Source of the DNA: an uncultured Ruminococcus sp. | GTDB taxonomy: Bacteria; Bacillota; Clostridia; Oscillospirales; Acutalibacteraceae | Assembly: GCA_937892835.1 (NCBI GenBank) | Contig: CALBHM010000458.1 | Coordinates: 1 to 6,333, forward strand | DNA length: 6,333 nt | Direction: 5' to 3' | Shown: positions 1 to 6,333 of the stretch, piece by piece | Position numbering within the stretch: position 1 is the stretch's first letter | How the letters are laid out: the number at the start of each line of letters is the position of its first letter | The notes under the pieces: generated by a model | The model's input: only the letters and a program-made list of their open reading frames with translations | Told to the model about the DNA's origin: nothing | Databases searched by the model: none | Position numbers and translations under genes: made by a program

Positions 1-1440
1 CGTCCGAGTTGTACGAATATTCATAGCGGCGGCCGTCCTTGGTGAACGACGTCATAAGTCTGCCGTTCCATGTTACCGTCTCTCCCCTATATGATGTCGG
101 GTTTCCGCTTGCGTCATAGCTTATCGTTTGTCCATCATATGACGTCAGCTTATCGGACCAGTTGCCGTCGCCGTAACCGTATACGATAGCTGTACCCTGA
201 GTTGCGGTTGAAAGATCGGAGCTTGTGACATTTGTGTACGGTGTTTTGGAAACAATGTTTCCGTTCGCATCGTAAACATAGGTCATTGCCGTATGCTCGG
301 CGTAGTTATATTCCGCCTTGACCTGGCTTGCCTCGTCATAAACATACTGTTGGAACAGCACGCCCGATTTGCTGACGGTGAGGATATTTCCACTGTTGTC
401 GTATGTATAGCCGTAATTGGATTTCACTGCGCCGTTGAGCGTATTTTTAACTCGGCTGATCTTGTTCGTTGCCGTTGTTTCGGTATCGGCATATGTGTAC
501 TCCGTGCCGAAATTCGGATGATCATCTTCGCCGAGATTGACGGTATAATGCTTACCCGTTGTTCTGCCGAAGAAGTCGCTTTCGCTCTCGGTGTTTAAAA
601 CTTTCCATCCGTTCCATGAGAGAGAGTTCTTTGTCTTTACCGAATCCGTGCTTGAAATATACTCTTCCGTCGAATTATGTTTTGTATACGCTCTGCCAAA
701 GGTTGTAACAGTTTCTTCATCAGCCCCATTCACCGAATATGAATATATCGTCTCACCGAGTACGGGCTGAGAATTTTCAACGGTAAACAACCTCATCGCA
801 GAAACTCTGCCGTCCTCATAAATTGAGGCAAGCATACTTGAATAGTCGTACGACGCAGTGATGGCTTTATCCTCGTTATATGTATAGGTATATTTCTGAC
901 CTGTGCTGTACGAAATCTCCGAGATATTTCCGTCATCATTGTAGGAATAGGAAATAACAGTTCCGTTACCGTATGTTATTTTATTTTTCCTCTGTTTTGA
1001 ATCGTAGCCGTAAGAAACGATCGACTGCTTATTCTCGGAATCGACACTGCCCGCAACCTTGATATTGGTTACATTGCCAAAGGTATTGTACTCAAAGGTA
1101 TATACCGAGCCGCTATGCGACATTGAGGTTATTCTGTCGCCCGAATAGGTGTATTCGGCAGACATTGTATTGCCCGAAGAAAGTCCGCTGACCGCCTGAG
1201 TAACCTTTTCAAGTGTACCAACAGCATTATAGGTATACTGCATAAGGTTACTGTCGGTACCTGTGAGCGAATAAGAATCGAGCATACCTGTATTCGCATT
1301 GTAATTGTAATAAACCGTGTTGCCTGCACTGTCCGATGATGAAGCAAGGTAATTCCTGTTTTCGGTATAGGTATTCGACACATTCGTCATTACCTTACTG
1401 CCGTCTGCAACAGTATCGGTCAACAAATCGCCGTTACTGT
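1..1440 (-). repeat. Second YD-repeat block (protein-level repeats)
   Basis: Residues about 1100-1579 hold many imperfect copies of the roughly 20-residue YD motif, such as TVYYNYNANTGML, QYTYNAVGTLEKV, VISYSYNDDGNISEI, YTYDNSGNIL and TYVYDANGNIVSKT. At the DNA level this shows as recurring TA-TAx-GTATA-like codons, but the copies are diverged. I saw no long identical DNA repeats. The block continues beyond the left edge. Confidence 0.85.
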
Positions 1441-4400
1441 TTTTGGTTGTGTTCTTGCTTCTCTCCTGTCGGCAGCCGAAGCAATCGCAGTCAACATTAT
1501 CCTTGAAGCAAGCGCAGTTGTAGTAAACTTCCGTTTCCTCGGAATCAACTGTTACGGTATGCGCCTGCATACACTGAGCGCAGGAACATCCGCACTGCTC
1601 AAGACGGTAGGTTGTTCCGTTGACCGTGACGGTCTGATCTTCCGTAACCGAAGAAGTATCAAGCGTTTCGTCTTCCTCCTCAACGCAATAGCTTGAGGTC
1701 GATTTAACCAATCGCAAATCGTCAAACATTGCGAAATGAACCTGATTATCAAGAATCACCGCAACCTTGGCATTTTCAACGGGTTCCTTGAGCTTGAAAG
1801 AAATAGCCGTGAACTGCCAGGCAGATCTGACATAAGGGCTGAAATCGCTCTTGGCGATAATCTCACCGTCGCTGTTAAGAATCGCTACCGCAAAGGTTCT
1901 GTTCATGTGCGTATAGTTATGGATATAGCTACCCGTAGATGTATAAGAATCGTTTCTCGCCCATCCCGACAAGGTGTATACCTCGCCGTCAGCATTGGCT
2001 TCAAGCGTCGGGAGACTGCGATAAACTCTGTAATTTGTGTTTATCTTTGAGCGGACATAGCACAAACCCTCACCGAGATTTTCAAAGGAAGAGTCTGCAT
2101 AGCTATATAATTGATCGGTAATCGTACTCTTACCTGCCGGAACCATTTCCCAGCCGTCAGCCGATGAAAAATCGCCGTTTGTGATGAGATTTTCTGCATT
2201 CTCCTCATTAGTGGAATATGAAACAATATCTCCGTTGCCATCATATTCAGTATAAGAGAAATCACCTCTGTTGTCAACACTTGACGTCTTTTTTAATTCA
2301 CGGTCATACTGCTGAAGAACTACAAATGATGAATCATACTCAAGTCCGTTATATGTAAATCTACGCTGGTAAACTGAATCATATTTTATACTGATTCCAT
2401 AAATTCTTTTTCCGTCACTTGTATAGTTTCCAACTCCAACGACCCTGCCCTTTCGGTAATTGATATGTACATATGAGCCATCAACATTGGTCATCTTTGT
2501 CAACAAATTATCGGTATTATACTCGTAATTAACTTCCTCACCGTCGGGATAAGTAATCTTGGTAAGCTGTCTAACTCCCGAATCGGTAAGTGTATAATCA
2601 TAGTCAACGCCTACATTGACCGCTCCATTCTTGGTATTAACGGATATCAAAGCGCCATCGCTTGACTTAATTACAAGCTTATCGGCAAGAGGCTTCCCGT
2701 TTGCATCATAGCCTGTCTGCCAATCATATTTTCTGCCTGTTCCGTCAGTTATCGCTGAAATAGTTGATGAACTCGGTCCCTTAAACGATATATTCGCTGT
2801 ACCCTCGCCTTTTTTACTTGAAATTGCACACACCCTCTGAGCGCTGTCAAGCGAATAGATATAATCCGATGTTTCTATTTTCATTTCCGCATAATTTGTA
2901 TGCTCGGTATCGTCTTTCTTGACCCAAAGGCACTTATCACTGTCACCGATTACCGATTTATAATATACATAGTCCTCGGCAAAGGACGAAGTGAAGTTTT
3001 CAGGGATAACACCGTATTCACTATCGGACGCAACAACTTCATAGAAATATGTTCTTTCTCCGCCGACATCTGCCAGCTTGAAAGCGTTTCTCTGCGCATT
3101 GTCATAGGTAACAGTGCCGCATGAGAACATCTTCATAAAATGACTGTTTATGCAATATGCGCCCGTGTACAAACCTGTATCAACTGCCGAGCCCCAGGGG
3201 TTATATATCGCACCTGCCTCAACAGGCATAACATTACCGTTAAGGCTCAAATCGCTGCGCTCAACATAATATGTACCGCTGTACTTATTCAGATACAATG
3301 TTCCTGCACGACCTATATCAAAACTTTCCACATCATCGTCAGTAAAACGGTTCGGTTTTGCATAATCAATTTCAAACCAAGGTCTGTGTACCGTATAATT
3401 CAGCGATGTCTCATTAAAAATCTGAGTGTTGCACGATGAATCATCATACGGCGTAAAAGCAATTCCATAATTCGTCGCCGCTCCCAATGACCATTTGTTA
3501 GCTATGTCTGTTATATCCCAAACGTACCTTTGTGTTGACGCACCGCCCCGAATAACATTGAAATCAAGAACTGCCGGAACTTTTGAAACGACCTCGGTTG
3601 TTGTTGCGTCCCACGGCTTATTGATTTCGTGAACCGAAATAGTGTCATCATCACCTAAAGCGATACAGTTCAGCGAGACTTCGGCACCTGTAATAATATA
3701 GTTTATGCCTAAGTTAGACAGGAAATCATCTGTCAATCTCATATACAGCTCGGTGCTGTTTTCCGAATCCTTTTGAAGATAATAATATCTCGTTCTGTCA
3801 TCCTCGGACGCACTGCACGTACCGACCTGAGCAGTAACCATCTTCCTCTGCTGGTTTACCTTGACGGTCGGGTCAATTGTTACGGGATAAACACGATCTT
3901 TTGATAAAAGCCATTCGCTGTTCGGCACATATTTCAATGTATATGTACTGTCGCTGTTTTCCGTAAGAGAAACGCTCACGTCATACGAGGTGTTGTTTTC
4001 GGCATCGAACATATACGGCGCGCTGATAATAAACTTAACCTCGGAATTATCATAAACGTTTACGCTTCCATCAGAATTCAGCGTCATTGATCCCGATGAG
4101 GATACAGTATACGAATATTCCTTTGCCGCAGTCGGCTTAGAATTTAAAATAATACTTTCTTTAAGTGCGTCCGAATTCAATTCATATTTCAGATTTGTAT
4201 TGTCCGCTATATTCTTATATTCAACAGCCGAGCCTGTATTTATCGACTGCAAAAGTTCTGGAGTTCCCTCAACCGCTGAGTTATCTATAACGGCAGGGGA
4301 TGTATCGATATTGTTCATTGAAAAAGACAATGTGCTGCCTCTGTCGGCAACAGAAACAGTACTGTTTGAATCAATCGAAGTCGGAAGATCAACCGAAAAG

Positions 4401-4737
4401 CTGTTTTCCTTGTTCGTAATCTTATTATTGATCCTGACAAGAGTATTGTCGATTTCCTTCCACTCGCCATTGTCCTCATAATGAATAGGCTCAGAAGTAA
4501 TGACAGCCGTGTAGGAACCGTCTCTTCTCTCAAAAAACTTTGTGTTTTCGTCTCGTTTGTCAGTCACTTCACCGACAATCGGTGACTTTTCTTTTTTATC
4601 AGACTCAATCTCAACCGTTTTCATAAGCTGAGTTTCGTTAAACTCCTCCGCAAAACCGTCATCGGAAGAATTCCGACAACAATTATAACCGTCAGAATAA
4701 CCGCAATCACTTTCATAGAAATACTGTATTGTTTCAC
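1..4737 (-). CDS. Large secreted RHS/YD-repeat protein, C-terminus beyond the window, with an apparent one-base frameshift after the signal peptide
   Basis: No stop occurs in the body frame from 4649 to the window edge, giving about 1,579 residues when the frameshift at 4652-4655 is repaired. Residues below use the repaired numbering. Order of parts: signal peptide (1-30); beta-rich N-terminal region (about 40-290), ending in a VYPVTIDPTV stretch typical of these proteins; DNRLRE-like domain (about 317-433) with a WDITDIANKW signature; a poorly defined region; first YD-repeat block (about 660-845, e.g. ITYPDGEEVNYEYNTDNLL); carbohydrate-binding-like domain (850-1012); nine-cysteine module (1049-1089); second YD-repeat block (about 1100-1579) with repeats such as YTYDNSGNIL and YVYDANGNIV, then WNGRLMTSF near 1557. 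Known relatives form a hollow beta-strand shell that is secreted or surface-bound and may carry a variable C-terminal toxin. That end is not visible here, so adhesin, toxin or other surface roles all remain open. The start chosen is GTG at 4737, which has AGGAGG seven bases upstream. The first in-frame ATG of the body (4622-4624) would lack a signal peptide. Confidence 0.9.
1472..1594 (-). other. Nine-cysteine module in the YD-repeat protein
   Basis: Cysteines fall at residues 1049, 1051, 1053, 1056, 1075, 1077, 1084, 1086 and 1089, in two clusters: EQCGCSCAQC, then NCACF and DCDCFGC. An acidic linker (EEEDET) precedes it. Paired C-x-C and C-x-x-C spacing suggests metal binding or a dense disulfide knot. 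The rest of the protein has few cysteines, so the clustering is striking. I do not recognise a named family. Confidence 0.7.
1703..2191 (-). other. Carbohydrate-binding-like (galactose-binding fold) domain inside the YD-repeat protein
   Basis: Residues 850-1012. It opens with NLITNGDFSSADGWEM and closes with VHFAMFDDLRLVK, with YTLSGWARNDS in between. An N-G-D-F start, a central S-G-W-A strand and an F-D-D-L end are the usual signs of a jelly-roll carbohydrate-binding module of the CBM-4/9/22-like kind. Ligand binding is inferred from the fold, not shown. It sits between the two YD-repeat blocks. Confidence 0.6.
3436..3790 (-). other. DNRLRE-like domain of the YD-repeat protein
   Basis: About residues 317-433. 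The run includes NYIITGAEVSLN, then ISVHEINKPWD, then VPAVLDFN, then YVWDITDIANKW, then NYGIAFTPYDD. This order (a strand ending in A-x-L, a W-rich loop, then W-D-I-T and a late N-Y-G-I strand) is the pattern I know from DNRLRE domains, which often precede YD repeats in Firmicutes surface proteins. The domain's exact role is not established, and the assignment is by pattern only. Confidence 0.6.
4621..4737 (-). CDS. Short open frame actually read from the GTG start: signal peptide followed by out-of-frame tail (38 aa)
   Basis: This is what the ribosome would make from the sequence as given: MKQYSISMKVIAVILTVIIV, then VGILPMTV, then an out-of-frame tail LRRSLTKLSL and a TGA stop. Residues 9-25 form a hydrophobic core preceded by a lysine, as in a Sec signal peptide. 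The tail after Val28 has no signal-peptide character, and the alternative frame at the same point reads FAEEFNETQL, which gives a proper V-F-A cleavage site. I therefore read this as the detached start of the large YD-repeat gene and not as an independent small protein. Its TGA overlaps the first ATG of the body frame (ATGA). Confidence 0.7.
   Translation of the reverse strand: MKQYSISMKVIAVILTVIIVVGILPMTVLRRSLTKLSL
4649..4737 (-). other. Sec signal peptide coding segment of the YD-repeat protein
   Basis: With one T restored in the TTTT run, the segment encodes 30 residues: a short polar start with Lys2 and Lys9, a hydrophobic stretch of I, V, L and A, a helix-breaking Gly-Ile-Leu-Pro, and V-F-A just before an acidic mature start EEFNE. 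This fits signal peptidase I cleavage after Ala30. The prediction is by eye; SignalP on the repaired sequence would settle it. Confidence 0.75.
4652..4655 (-). other. Apparent single-base deletion (frameshift) in a T4 run
   Basis: On the coding strand the sequence reads ACGGTTTTGCGGAGGAG. The start-codon frame gives T-V-L-R-R and soon stops. Adding one T gives T-V-F-A-E-E and joins the signal peptide to a body frame that is open to the window edge. Both halves belong together by content, so the break is real in this sequence. A run of four T is too short for typical slippage-based phase variation, and the local heptamer GGUUUUG is not a canonical -1 slippery site. Sequencing error or recent mutation are the likely causes. 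Confidence 0.8.
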
Positions 4738-4744
4738 TTTTTAA

Positions 4745-4750
4745 CCTCCT
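4745..4750 (-). promoter_or_regulatory. Ribosome binding site AGGAGG deciding the GTG start of the YD-repeat gene
   Basis: The coding strand shows AGGAGG, seven bases (TTAAAAA), then GTG. This is a full-strength Shine-Dalgarno match at good spacing. It fixes GTG at 4735-4737 as the start, ahead of the internal ATG at 4714-4716 (second Met of the signal peptide) and the body-frame ATG at 4622-4624. Confidence 0.85.
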
Positions 4751-5220
4751 CTAAATAAACTTCTTTAACAAAATCCATTTTATAGAGCATATTCAAATTC
4801 ATTGCATTGAAAAAAATATTATTTTCATCAATGTCAAAAAATACGCTTTTACATAATTTATTTTTGTAAATCAAAACTCTTTTTTATTCACATCCTTCAA
4901 ACCATTTAAATCAATTATTAAATATTTCGCACCTACTTTCCATACCAATATCAAATTAAAATAATAGTATAATAATATACTATAACTCTTCTTAGTCGAA
5001 TCGCCTTTATAATAAACGTCCATATATATGACTGTTTTATCATTTTGTTACATAAAAATAATAAGATTTTTGATAATCTCCGTTATAAATAAAACTTAAT
5101 TTGATTATTTGTAAAATATTACAATTTATAAATACCTCAATTATTTTCTATTTATACTTTCTAATTTGCTGCAATATCTAAATAATCCGTTTCCAATATT
5201 TGTTATACCGTTTGGCAAAT
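4751..5220. other. AT-rich intergenic region without a gene; presumed 5' region of the YD-repeat gene
   Basis: About 470 bases separate the sortase terminator from the ribosome binding site. Two 60-base stretches counted by hand (4801-4860 and 5041-5100) have 11 and 10 G or C bases. No open frame with a plausible start is present on either strand. A small dyad TTGTAA-N4-TTACAA lies at 5109-5124. Promoters must lie here, but AT richness makes -10-like hexamers too common to choose one with confidence. Confidence 0.7.
4778..4783 (-). promoter_or_regulatory. Possible -10 box (TATAAA) for the YD-repeat gene
   Basis: TATAAA on the coding strand lies 40 bases before the GTG and would give a short leader containing the AGGAGG site. 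No good -35 hexamer sits 16-18 bases upstream, so this is only a candidate in an AT-rich background. Confidence 0.2.
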
Positions 5221-5256
5221 TAAGGCACAGCAGTTCACAAATTCTGCTGTGCCTTA
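5221..5256 (-). terminator. Intrinsic terminator after the sortase gene
   Basis: A perfect 13-base-pair inverted repeat (TAAGGCACAGCAG and CTGCTGTGCCTTA) encloses a 10-base loop and starts four bases after the sortase stop codon. On the minus strand it is followed by a modest T-rich tail (TTAATTTG). Its position and stem strength mark the end of the flippase-sortase transcript. The weak T tract leaves some doubt over efficiency. Confidence 0.8.
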
Positions 5257-5260
5257 TTCG

Positions 5261-6061
5261 TTATGATATTGTTTCAAGCCTGTCATTGACCTTCTTCGCA
5301 ACAACAACCATGCGTCCGTTTTGCCTTGAAAACTCGCAGGTTGAGAGCGTTATGAGCTTGTCGCCGTATTTGGCGGTCACGCCCGTATCATAGAACGACA
5401 GCTTCTTGCACTTGGCAACGTATTCGTCAAAATCTTCCTTTCGCTCGGCTCGGACAAAGCGATCGTATCTAAACCCATCATCGGAGTAAGCCACCGTCTT
5501 GAAGGCGGCAATGACCTCGTATTCACCGAAGCCCTCCATGGTGTCAAAGCGAATGTACTTATGATCACGGTAAAAGTCCTCGTCAATATACTTGCAAAGA
5601 TCGGTGAACATACTGCCGTTATACATATGATGGCCGTACATTATCAGGTTATCGGAGGTCGCAACATCGCAGTTTTCCTGCATGAACGGCACTCCGAATT
5701 TGCTGTACGCCTTTTCAAAGTCATGGTACAAATAGAAATTCGGATTGTTCTTTGACTGCATAACAGGGTAGTTGATTCGGGTATCCGGAACCGTGATCCA
5801 GCCGATAAAATCGTTGTTTTGAGCGTATACCTTCGAATATTTATTGTAAGCGGCGGCTTTATTCGCATCCTGCTCCGAGTCGTTCGCCGCCGAGCCGTTT
5901 TCACCGTCGGTTTCAACCAGACTTGCAACCCTTTCAAAGGCTTCGGCTCTTCTTTTTTGGTCGATGTATTCCCGAGCAAGTATTACACCCGAGAAAACAA
6001 ACACGGCGGCGCAGAGGATAATCCCCGCTGTCATCAGCCTTTTTTTCTTTTTAATGTCCAT
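5261..6061 (-). CDS. Class B sortase (266 aa)
   Basis: Membrane-anchored cysteine transpeptidase that cleaves a sorting motif in secreted proteins and joins them covalently to the cell wall or to another protein. A lysine-rich N-terminus (KKKKR) and a hydrophobic segment at about residues 11-29 give an N-in, C-out anchor, followed by a polar linker to about 70. The catalytic domain shows YGHHMYNGSMF with the catalytic His at 144, TLSTCEF with the nucleophile Cys at 242, and RQNGRMVVVAK with the Arg at 250. NDFIGWITVPDTRINYPVMQ (83-102) is the usual domain entry. The length and the H-C-R layout match class B enzymes and the triad is complete. Start ATG at 6059-6061 has a GGGGTGA Shine-Dalgarno-like site just upstream. 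It lies 36 bases after the flippase gene on the same strand, so co-transcription is likely. Its substrate is unknown; class B enzymes range from haem-protein anchoring to pilin assembly, so I give no symbol. Confidence 0.93.
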   Translation of the reverse strand: MDIKKKKRLMTAGIILCAAVFVFSGVILAREYIDQKRRAEAFERVASLVETDGENGSAANDSEQDANKAAAYNKYSKVYAQNNDFIGWITVPDTRINYPVMQSKNNPNFYLYHDFEKAYSKFGVPFMQENCDVATSDNLIMYGHHMYNGSMFTDLCKYIDEDFYRDHKYIRFDTMEGFGEYEVIAAFKTVAYSDDGFRYDRFVRAERKEDFDEYVAKCKKLSFYDTGVTAKYGDKLITLSTCEFSRQNGRMVVVAKKVNDRLETIS

Positions 6062-6066
6062 TTTTC

Positions 6067-6073
6067 ACCCCTG
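6067..6073 (-). promoter_or_regulatory. Ribosome binding site of the sortase gene
   Basis: The coding strand reads AGGGGTGAAAAATG, a near match to AGGAGGTGA placed just ahead of the ATG. It supports the start at 6061. Confidence 0.6.
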
Positions 6074-6097
6074 CCTTTGACAGCTCTGTATGCAAAA

Positions 6098-6333
6098 TCA
6101 TTGTCTTTTCAACAGCATTTTCACTATCGAGCTTATATTCGCAAAGAATATCTTCGGATTCAAGGATTTCAATATAAGCCTGTTGTTCGGCCTTAACGGT
6201 CTTAAGATGAAGCCTAAGATGAAATTCGTGAAAAGCTGAGTAAATAACGACGCTATTGCGGCACCTATCGCATCAAAATGAGGAATCAAAATGAAGTTGA
6301 GGATCGCACTGAACGCCGCACCCATCAGGTTTA
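6098..6333 (-). CDS. Oligosaccharide flippase family membrane protein, C-terminal fragment
   Basis: Only the last 77 residues or so are in the window, and the frame is open to the right edge. The visible part reads NLMGAAFSAILNFILIPHFD, then IGAAIASLFTQLFTNFILGF, then a basic cytoplasmic tail ending in KMLLKRQ. The pattern N-x-x-L-N-x-x-L-I-P, a short loop, then I-G-A-A-I-A-S is highly typical of the late transmembrane helices of polysaccharide flippases (Wzx/RfbX type, MOP superfamily), which move lipid-linked glycans across the membrane. The internal ATG at 6323-6325 is not the true start, since an upstream Leu and Asn continue the motif. Which glycan it handles cannot be told from this fragment. 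It is the upstream neighbour of the sortase, probably in one operon. A MATE or MurJ-like relative is a less likely alternative. Confidence 0.75.
   Translation of the reverse strand, partial: NLMGAAFSAILNFILIPHFDAIGAAIASLFTQLFTNFILGFILRPLRPNNRLILKSLNPKIFFANISSIVKMLLKRQ

Noticed and set aside
293..598. Open frame on the plus strand of 101 codons
   Set aside because: It is exactly antisense and codon-aligned to the YD-repeat coding frame; the absence of stops follows from the codon use there. It has no ribosome binding site or recognisable protein content.
1129..1752. Minus-strand open frames of 84 and 66 codons inside the YD-repeat gene
   Set aside because: They lie in a different frame from the long body frame, which is continuous through this region; they carry no start signal or recognisable domain.
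1736..2050. Plus-strand open frame opposite the carbohydrate-binding-like domain
   Set aside because: Shadow of the minus-strand gene, with arginine-rich, non-protein-like content and no start signal.
2900..3439. Two consecutive plus-strand open frames of 74 and 99 codons
   Set aside because: Both are aligned with the YD-repeat codons on the other strand; no upstream Shine-Dalgarno site and no recognisable domain.
4645..4660. Programmed -1 ribosomal frameshifting to join signal peptide and body
   Set aside because: The heptamer GGUUUUG is not of the X-XXY-YYZ type and a T4 run is short for slippage. Programmed shifting is not known to me at signal peptide junctions of this family, so a simple deletion or error is the better reading.
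4832..4837. Perfect TTGACA on the minus strand upstream of the YD-repeat gene
   Set aside because: At 17 bases spacing the expected -10 position reads TTTTTC, and no good -10 lies at 16-18 bases. In this AT-rich stretch the hexamer may be chance.
5644..6196. Open frames overlapping the sortase on both strands
   Set aside because: The sortase frame has a complete catalytic triad and a ribosome binding site; the overlapping frames have none and are low-complexity, basic shadows.

Overview
The window looks like a chromosomal fragment from a gut-type, low-to-mid GC Gram-positive anaerobe of the Clostridia (Oscillospiraceae, Ruminococcus or Eubacterium-like). I infer this from the AGGAGG ribosome binding site, the class B sortase, the very AT-rich intergenic DNA, and a giant secreted YD-repeat protein of the type common in that group. 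The taxon is an inference; no rRNA or other marker gene is present.

All recognisable genes lie on the minus strand, so the reading order is from the right edge to the left. At the right edge (6098-6333) is the last part of a membrane oligosaccharide flippase. After 36 bases comes a complete class B sortase (5261-6061), which ends at a strong hairpin terminator (5221-5256). About 470 bases of extremely AT-rich non-coding DNA follow (4751-5220). From 4737 to the left edge runs one very large gene for a secreted RHS/YD-repeat protein. It has at least 1,579 residues, and its C-terminus lies outside the window.

The most notable point is that the large gene is out of frame with its own start. The AGGAGG site and GTG start give a textbook signal peptide, but that frame hits a stop after 38 codons. 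The 1,550-codon body is open in the neighbouring frame. One missing T in a TTTT run (plus-strand AAAA at 4652-4655), exactly at the predicted signal peptidase site, explains the break. Restoring it rebuilds a perfect signal peptide and V-F-A cleavage site. This is either a base-calling or assembly error or a real loss-of-secretion mutation. The premature TGA also overlaps the first body ATG as ATGA.

The body contains, in order: an N-terminal beta-rich region, a DNRLRE-like domain, a first YD-repeat block, a carbohydrate-binding-like domain opening with NLITNGDFS, a short module with nine cysteines, and a second long YD-repeat block that runs off the edge. The flippase and sortase point to cell-envelope work (glycan export and covalent attachment of surface proteins). 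Whether the sortase acts on the neighbouring YD-repeat protein cannot be judged without its C-terminus. I found no RNA gene, CRISPR array, insertion sequence or attachment site.
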